A DNA stretch of 16,234 nt from Gammaproteobacteria bacterium (lineage in GTDB: Bacteria; Pseudomonadota; Gammaproteobacteria; UBA4575), in contig JAPUHH010000233.1 of NCBI GenBank assembly GCA_027297825.1, positions 1 to 16,234 of the forward strand. Direction: 5' to 3'. Every line of letters starts with the position of its first letter. The first letter of the stretch is position 1. Of this stretch, positions 15,125 to 16,234 are shown piece after piece. Below the pieces are notes generated by a model, which worked only from the letters and a program-made list of their open reading frames with translations, had not been told where the DNA came from and ran no database searches. The translations under genes and the position numbers were made by a program.

Positions 15125-15802
15125 ATGGGAACATTGCAAAGATTAAAGGGTGTCGGAATTTTACTTCTATTTGCAATGCTGGTTGCTTGCACTACGTACA
15201 ATCCGTATACCGGCGAAAAACAAGTCAGTAAAGCAACCATAGGCGCAGGCGCGGGTGCTGCGGCAGGTGCCGTTGTCGGTTTGATCAGTGGGGATGATAG
15301 CCGTGAGCGACGTAAGCGAGCCTTAATAGGTGCAGGCGTTGGCGCTTTGGCTGGCGGTGCAGTGGGTTACTATATGGATGTGCAAGAAGCAAAATTACGC
15401 GAAAAACTAGCAGGCACGGGTGTGAGTGTTACGCGTGATGGAGATAACATTATTTTAAATATGCCGGGTAATGTTACATTTGCAGTTGATAGCGCAGATA
15501 TAAATGGTGACTTTTTTCCGGTATTAGATTCAGTAACTATTGTGGTTGATGAGTTTGATAAAACTCTTGTTGAGATAATGGGGCATACCGATAGTACAGG
15601 TGGAAAAGGCTATAACCAAGCCTTGTCAGAACGGAGAGCTAACTCAGTATCAAAATATTTTCAAAGTCGTGATATTCAGAATTTGCGCTTAGCAACCTAT
15701 GGTTACGGTGAGGACCATCCGGTTGCAAGTAATGATGATCCTGCAGGCCGAAGTCAAAATCGACGTGTTGAAATTGCTTTGGTGCCGGTTACAAAAAATT
15801 AA
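15125..15802 (+). CDS. OmpA-family glycine-zipper lipoprotein (YiaD-like)
   Basis: This 225-residue lipoprotein probably links the outer membrane to peptidoglycan. The signal peptide GVGILLLFAMLVAC has a good lipobox LVAC (Cys22). Next is a glycine-zipper segment (about 38-85: IGAGAGAAAGAVVGLISG and IGAGVGALAGGAVGYYMD), then an OmpA C-terminal domain (about 105-220) with ITFAVDSA-like NVTFAVDSADI, GHTDSTGGKGYNQALSERRA and GRSQNRRVEI; the Asp of HTD and the first Arg of NRRVEI are the known peptidoglycan contacts. An ATG four codons upstream (15113) is in frame, but GGAGA (15115-15119) sits at the right distance for the ATG at 15125. A strong terminator follows. YiaD is the nearest E. coli type. 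Confidence 0.9.
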   Translation: MGTLQRLKGVGILLLFAMLVACTTYNPYTGEKQVSKATIGAGAGAAAGAVVGLISGDDSRERRKRALIGAGVGALAGGAVGYYMDVQEAKLREKLAGTGVSVTRDGDNIILNMPGNVTFAVDSADINGDFFPVLDSVTIVVDEFDKTLVEIMGHTDSTGGKGYNQALSERRANSVSKYFQSRDIQNLRLATYGYGEDHPVASNDDPAGRSQNRRVEIALVPVTKN

Positions 15803-15869
15803 TTTTTTGTAAGTTACGTAGGTATGAATCATTATCTGGCTAACGCATAGTATTTAAAGTTGTCATATC

Positions 15870-15897
15870 AAAGCCCTGCAATGCAGGGCTTTTTTTA
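15870..15897 (+). terminator. Strong rho-independent terminator after the OmpA-like gene
   Basis: A perfect 10-bp stem (AAAGCCCTGC at 15870-15879 with GCAGGGCTTT at 15883-15892) has an AAT loop and is followed by a T-run to 15897. It separates the lipoprotein gene from gmk. Confidence 0.92.
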
Positions 15898-15988
15898 TGG
15901 CTTATAATTTTAAGCATGATCAAAACTCAGTAATTGGTTATCATTTTCATTTTAAGCGTTCACGCATTAATAGTAATGGCTTTATTAT

Positions 15989-15994
15989 TATAAT
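15989..15994 (+). promoter_or_regulatory. Candidate -10 box for gmk
   Basis: A perfect TATAAT lies 26 bases before the leader ATG at 16020. No good -35 box is found 16-18 bases upstream (ATTAAT is the best), and the region is very AT-rich, so the match may be by chance. Confidence 0.35.
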
Positions 15995-16019
15995 TATTTA
16001 GGCTAAGGGATTGTATATT

Positions 16020-16070
16020 ATGACTACAGGGCAGCTTTTTATCATTTCGGCACCAAGAGTTTGCGCATGA
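16020..16070 (+). CDS. 16-codon leader ORF, truncated copy of the gmk 5' end
   Basis: The mini-ORF encodes MTTGQLFIISAPRVCA and stops at TGA 16068-16070, overlapping the gmk ATG as ATGA. The first 12 residues copy the start of gmk (MSSNGKLFIISAP), and the copy ends where the P-loop should begin. An AAGGGA ribosome-binding site (16005-16010) stands nine bases before this ATG and is stronger than anything before the gmk ATG. The peptide has lost the ATP/GMP-binding part and cannot be a kinase. It may simply couple ribosomes into gmk, or be a duplication scar. Confidence 0.55.
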   Translation: MTTGQLFIISAPRVCA

Positions 16071-16105
16071 GTAGTAACGGGAAGCTTTTTATTATTTCGG
16101 CACCA
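16029..16105 (+). repeat. Direct repeat at the gmk start (27 bp, 50-bp period)
   Basis: Positions 16029-16055 and 16079-16105 match at 25 of 27 bases (GGG.AGCTTTTTAT.ATTTC plus GGCACCA). The 50-bp period is not a multiple of three, which is why the first copy runs out of frame and stops. Confidence 0.85.
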
Positions 16106-16234
16106 TCTGGTGCCGGTAAGACAAGCTTGGTAAATGCATTGATTGAAATGTTGCCGGATGTCGTGGTATCTGTCTCACACACTACAAGAACCAAGCGCCC
16201 TGGCGAAATAGAGGGTAAGGATTATTTTTTTACT
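16067..16234 (+). CDS. gmk: Guanylate kinase (5' part only, runs off the window)
   Basis: The first 56 codons of guanylate kinase, the cytoplasmic enzyme converting GMP and ATP to GDP and ADP, are present. The P-loop SAPSGAGKTSL follows the first strand KLFIIS, and VSHTTRTKRPGEIEGKDYFF is the GMP-binding start of the family (conserved SxTTRxxRPGE). The start is chosen at ATG 16067 since it is the only one in frame before the P-loop. The upstream leader copy overlaps it by ATGA, so translation may be coupled. Its usual gammaproteobacterial partners (yicC before, rpoZ-spoT after) are not in view; upstream is an unrelated lipoprotein gene and a terminator. Confidence 0.93.
   Translation, partial: MSSNGKLFIISAPSGAGKTSLVNALIEMLPDVVVSVSHTTRTKRPGEIEGKDYFFT

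Noticed and set aside
14901..15125. 74-codon plus-strand ORF before the OmpA-like gene
   Set aside because: No ribosome-binding site, no recognisable pattern, and it overlaps the start of a well-supported gene; likely chance.
15932..15955. Fur-box-like sequence (GGTTATCATTTTCATTTT) before gmk
   Set aside because: Match to the Fur 19-mer is poor and there is no iron-related gene downstream.
1..16234. tRNA, rRNA, CRISPR array, insertion sequence or riboswitch
   Set aside because: No cloverleaf, regularly spaced repeats, transposase motifs or known riboswitch core were seen by eye on either strand.

Overview
The window looks like a piece of an AT-rich gammaproteobacterial chromosome. The grounds are the phoB-phoR-pstS-pstC-pstA-pstB-phoU gene order, a Porin_O_P type outer-membrane porin ending in Phe, lipoproteins with Gram-negative features, a GlsB/YeaQ-type protein, and very long PstC and PstA permeases. 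I cannot name the genus. TGA, TAG and TAA all act as ordinary stops, so the genetic code is standard.

Layout. At 1-393 is the 3' end of a DUF3859-like gene, which converges on the porin gene (457-1755, minus) across a shared hairpin terminator. The intergenic region 1756-2126 is a divergent control region: one Pho-box-like site faces the porin and another faces phoB, with two inverted repeats between them. From 2127 to 11030 runs the complete phosphate-sensing and uptake cluster: phoB, phoR (one-base overlap), pstS (own tandem Pho boxes), pstC, pstA, pstB, phoU. In this logic PhoR senses phosphate through the Pst transporter and PhoU, PhoB~P binds the Pho boxes, and the porin supplies phosphate to the periplasm where PstS captures it for PstCAB. 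PstC carries a seven-repeat propeller-like insert, and PstA carries a coiled-coil insert.

After phoU comes a patchwork. It holds a frameshifted DUF4332 remnant (11214-11469), a small acidic putative lipoprotein with a 63-bp tandem duplication, a GlsB/YeaQ-like membrane protein followed by a terminator, and a decayed membrane-protein gene that stays in one frame across four stops (12363-12971). On the minus strand follow two unrecognised genes (14202-14789, then 12979-14181). They are paralogues of each other, sharing an N-terminal helical segment and a C-terminal HTH-like segment.

The right end has an OmpA-family glycine-zipper lipoprotein with a strong terminator, then the first 56 codons of gmk (guanylate kinase). 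Just upstream of gmk is a diverged partial copy of the gene's own 5' end. It forms a 16-codon leader ORF whose stop overlaps the gmk start.

The best candidates for something undescribed are the paralogous pair, the gmk leader duplication and the propeller/coiled-coil Pst permease.
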